A DNA stretch of 5,285 nucleotides, from assembly GCA_002310175.1 (NCBI GenBank), contig DBYG01000080.1, positions 1 to 5,285 on the forward strand, given 5' to 3'. Positions 4,996 to 5,285 of this stretch are shown here, piece by piece. The notes beneath the pieces were generated by a model. That model had not been told where the DNA came from. It worked only from the letters and a program-made list of their open reading frames with translations, and did no database searches. This DNA comes from Bacteroidales bacterium UBA1192 (GTDB lineage: Bacteria; Bacteroidota; Bacteroidia; Bacteroidales; Bacteroidaceae). Position 1 is the first letter of the stretch; the number at the start of each line of letters is the position of its first letter. The position numbers and the translations under genes are program-made.

Positions 4996-5285
4996 ATGAG
5001 AAAGTCAATTACATTTTTCACATTTTTCTGCATTGCGATGGTGACCACCAGCTCTAAGGGCTATCAGAACAACCCGGATGAGAGTTATGCTAAGATAGAA
5101 ACCAAAAAGCTCGAGTATTCCATCCCATATATTCCGGTGGAGAAGCGCTCCGCCATCCTGCCCAAACACAATATCTGCTCTATCGCCCCCGCGGGAGAGT
5201 CATCGGACAATTTCATCACCGGCAGCGGCACACTACGCATCCAGACTTCCGGTCAGCCCTATAACGATGTGGTGACCTATACCCA
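4996..5285 (+). CDS. N-terminal part of an exported protein, unidentified (runs off the right edge)
   Basis: An open frame from the ATG at 4996 reaches the window end, giving 96 complete codons. It starts with MRKSITFFTFFCIAMVTTSS, a short basic end, a hydrophobic core rich in Phe, and a polar run, as in a Sec signal peptide. The Cys at residue 12 lies inside the hydrophobic core and does not make a convincing lipobox, so a periplasmic or secreted soluble protein is likelier than a lipoprotein. The mature part (LEYSIPYIPVEKRSAILP..., then GSGTLRIQTSGQPYNDVVTYT) looks like beta-strand-rich extracytoplasmic sequence. A carbohydrate-active enzyme is possible, but I do not recognise the family. 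No Shine-Dalgarno sequence is evident. The gene is divergent from rpn. Confidence 0.75.
   Translation, partial: MRKSITFFTFFCIAMVTTSSKGYQNNPDESYAKIETKKLEYSIPYIPVEKRSAILPKHNICSIAPAGESSDNFITGSGTLRIQTSGQPYNDVVTYT

Overview
The window looks like accessory chromosomal DNA from a member of the Bacteroidota, most likely a gut Bacteroides/Parabacteroides/Prevotella-type organism. The evidence is the promoter pattern (TAnnTTTG-type -7 elements, one with a near-consensus -33 box 20 nt away), starts that mostly lack Shine-Dalgarno sequences, AT-rich repeat-laden intergenic DNA, and a Rpn-family protein of a kind common in that phylum. No RNA gene and no CRISPR array was seen.

Layout. (1) 1-332 is non-coding. 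Its first ~56 nt look like the outer end of an IS21-like insertion sequence lying mostly off the left edge. A 22-nt tandem repeat follows, then a 187-nt segment bounded by an 11-bp perfect inverted repeat and holding -7-like elements facing both ways. (2) 333-3425 (+) encodes a 1030-residue protein: a WYL-like N-terminal region, a complete Upf1-like SF1 helicase core, and a C-terminal Vsr/DUF2726/DUF559-like nuclease. (3) 3426-3541 is a short convergent gap with a strong hairpin that terminates the opposing gene. (4) 3542-4486 (-) is a Rpn-family PD-(D/E)XK nuclease with an Ala-Glu-Gly-rich tail and a possible nested short product. (5) 4487-4995 is a 509-nt divergent intergenic region. It holds the rpn promoter with an overlapping dyad, a perfect 11-bp leader hairpin, and an iteron-like array with exact 11-nt phasing and alternative stems. 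(6) 4996-5285 (+) is the start of an exported protein cut by the window edge.

How they may work together. Two unrelated nucleases sit tail to tail beside a probable mobile-element end: the helicase-nuclease fusion and the Rpn protein. This resembles a small defence or mobile-DNA cluster. The helicase-nuclease has the make-up of a single-gene anti-phage effector, with a possible ligand sensor, a motor and a nuclease on one chain. It may be switched by its IR-bounded upstream segment or by an A9 tract in its coding region. These roles are inferred from domain content and context, not shown by the sequence. The exported protein is probably an unrelated household or accessory gene.
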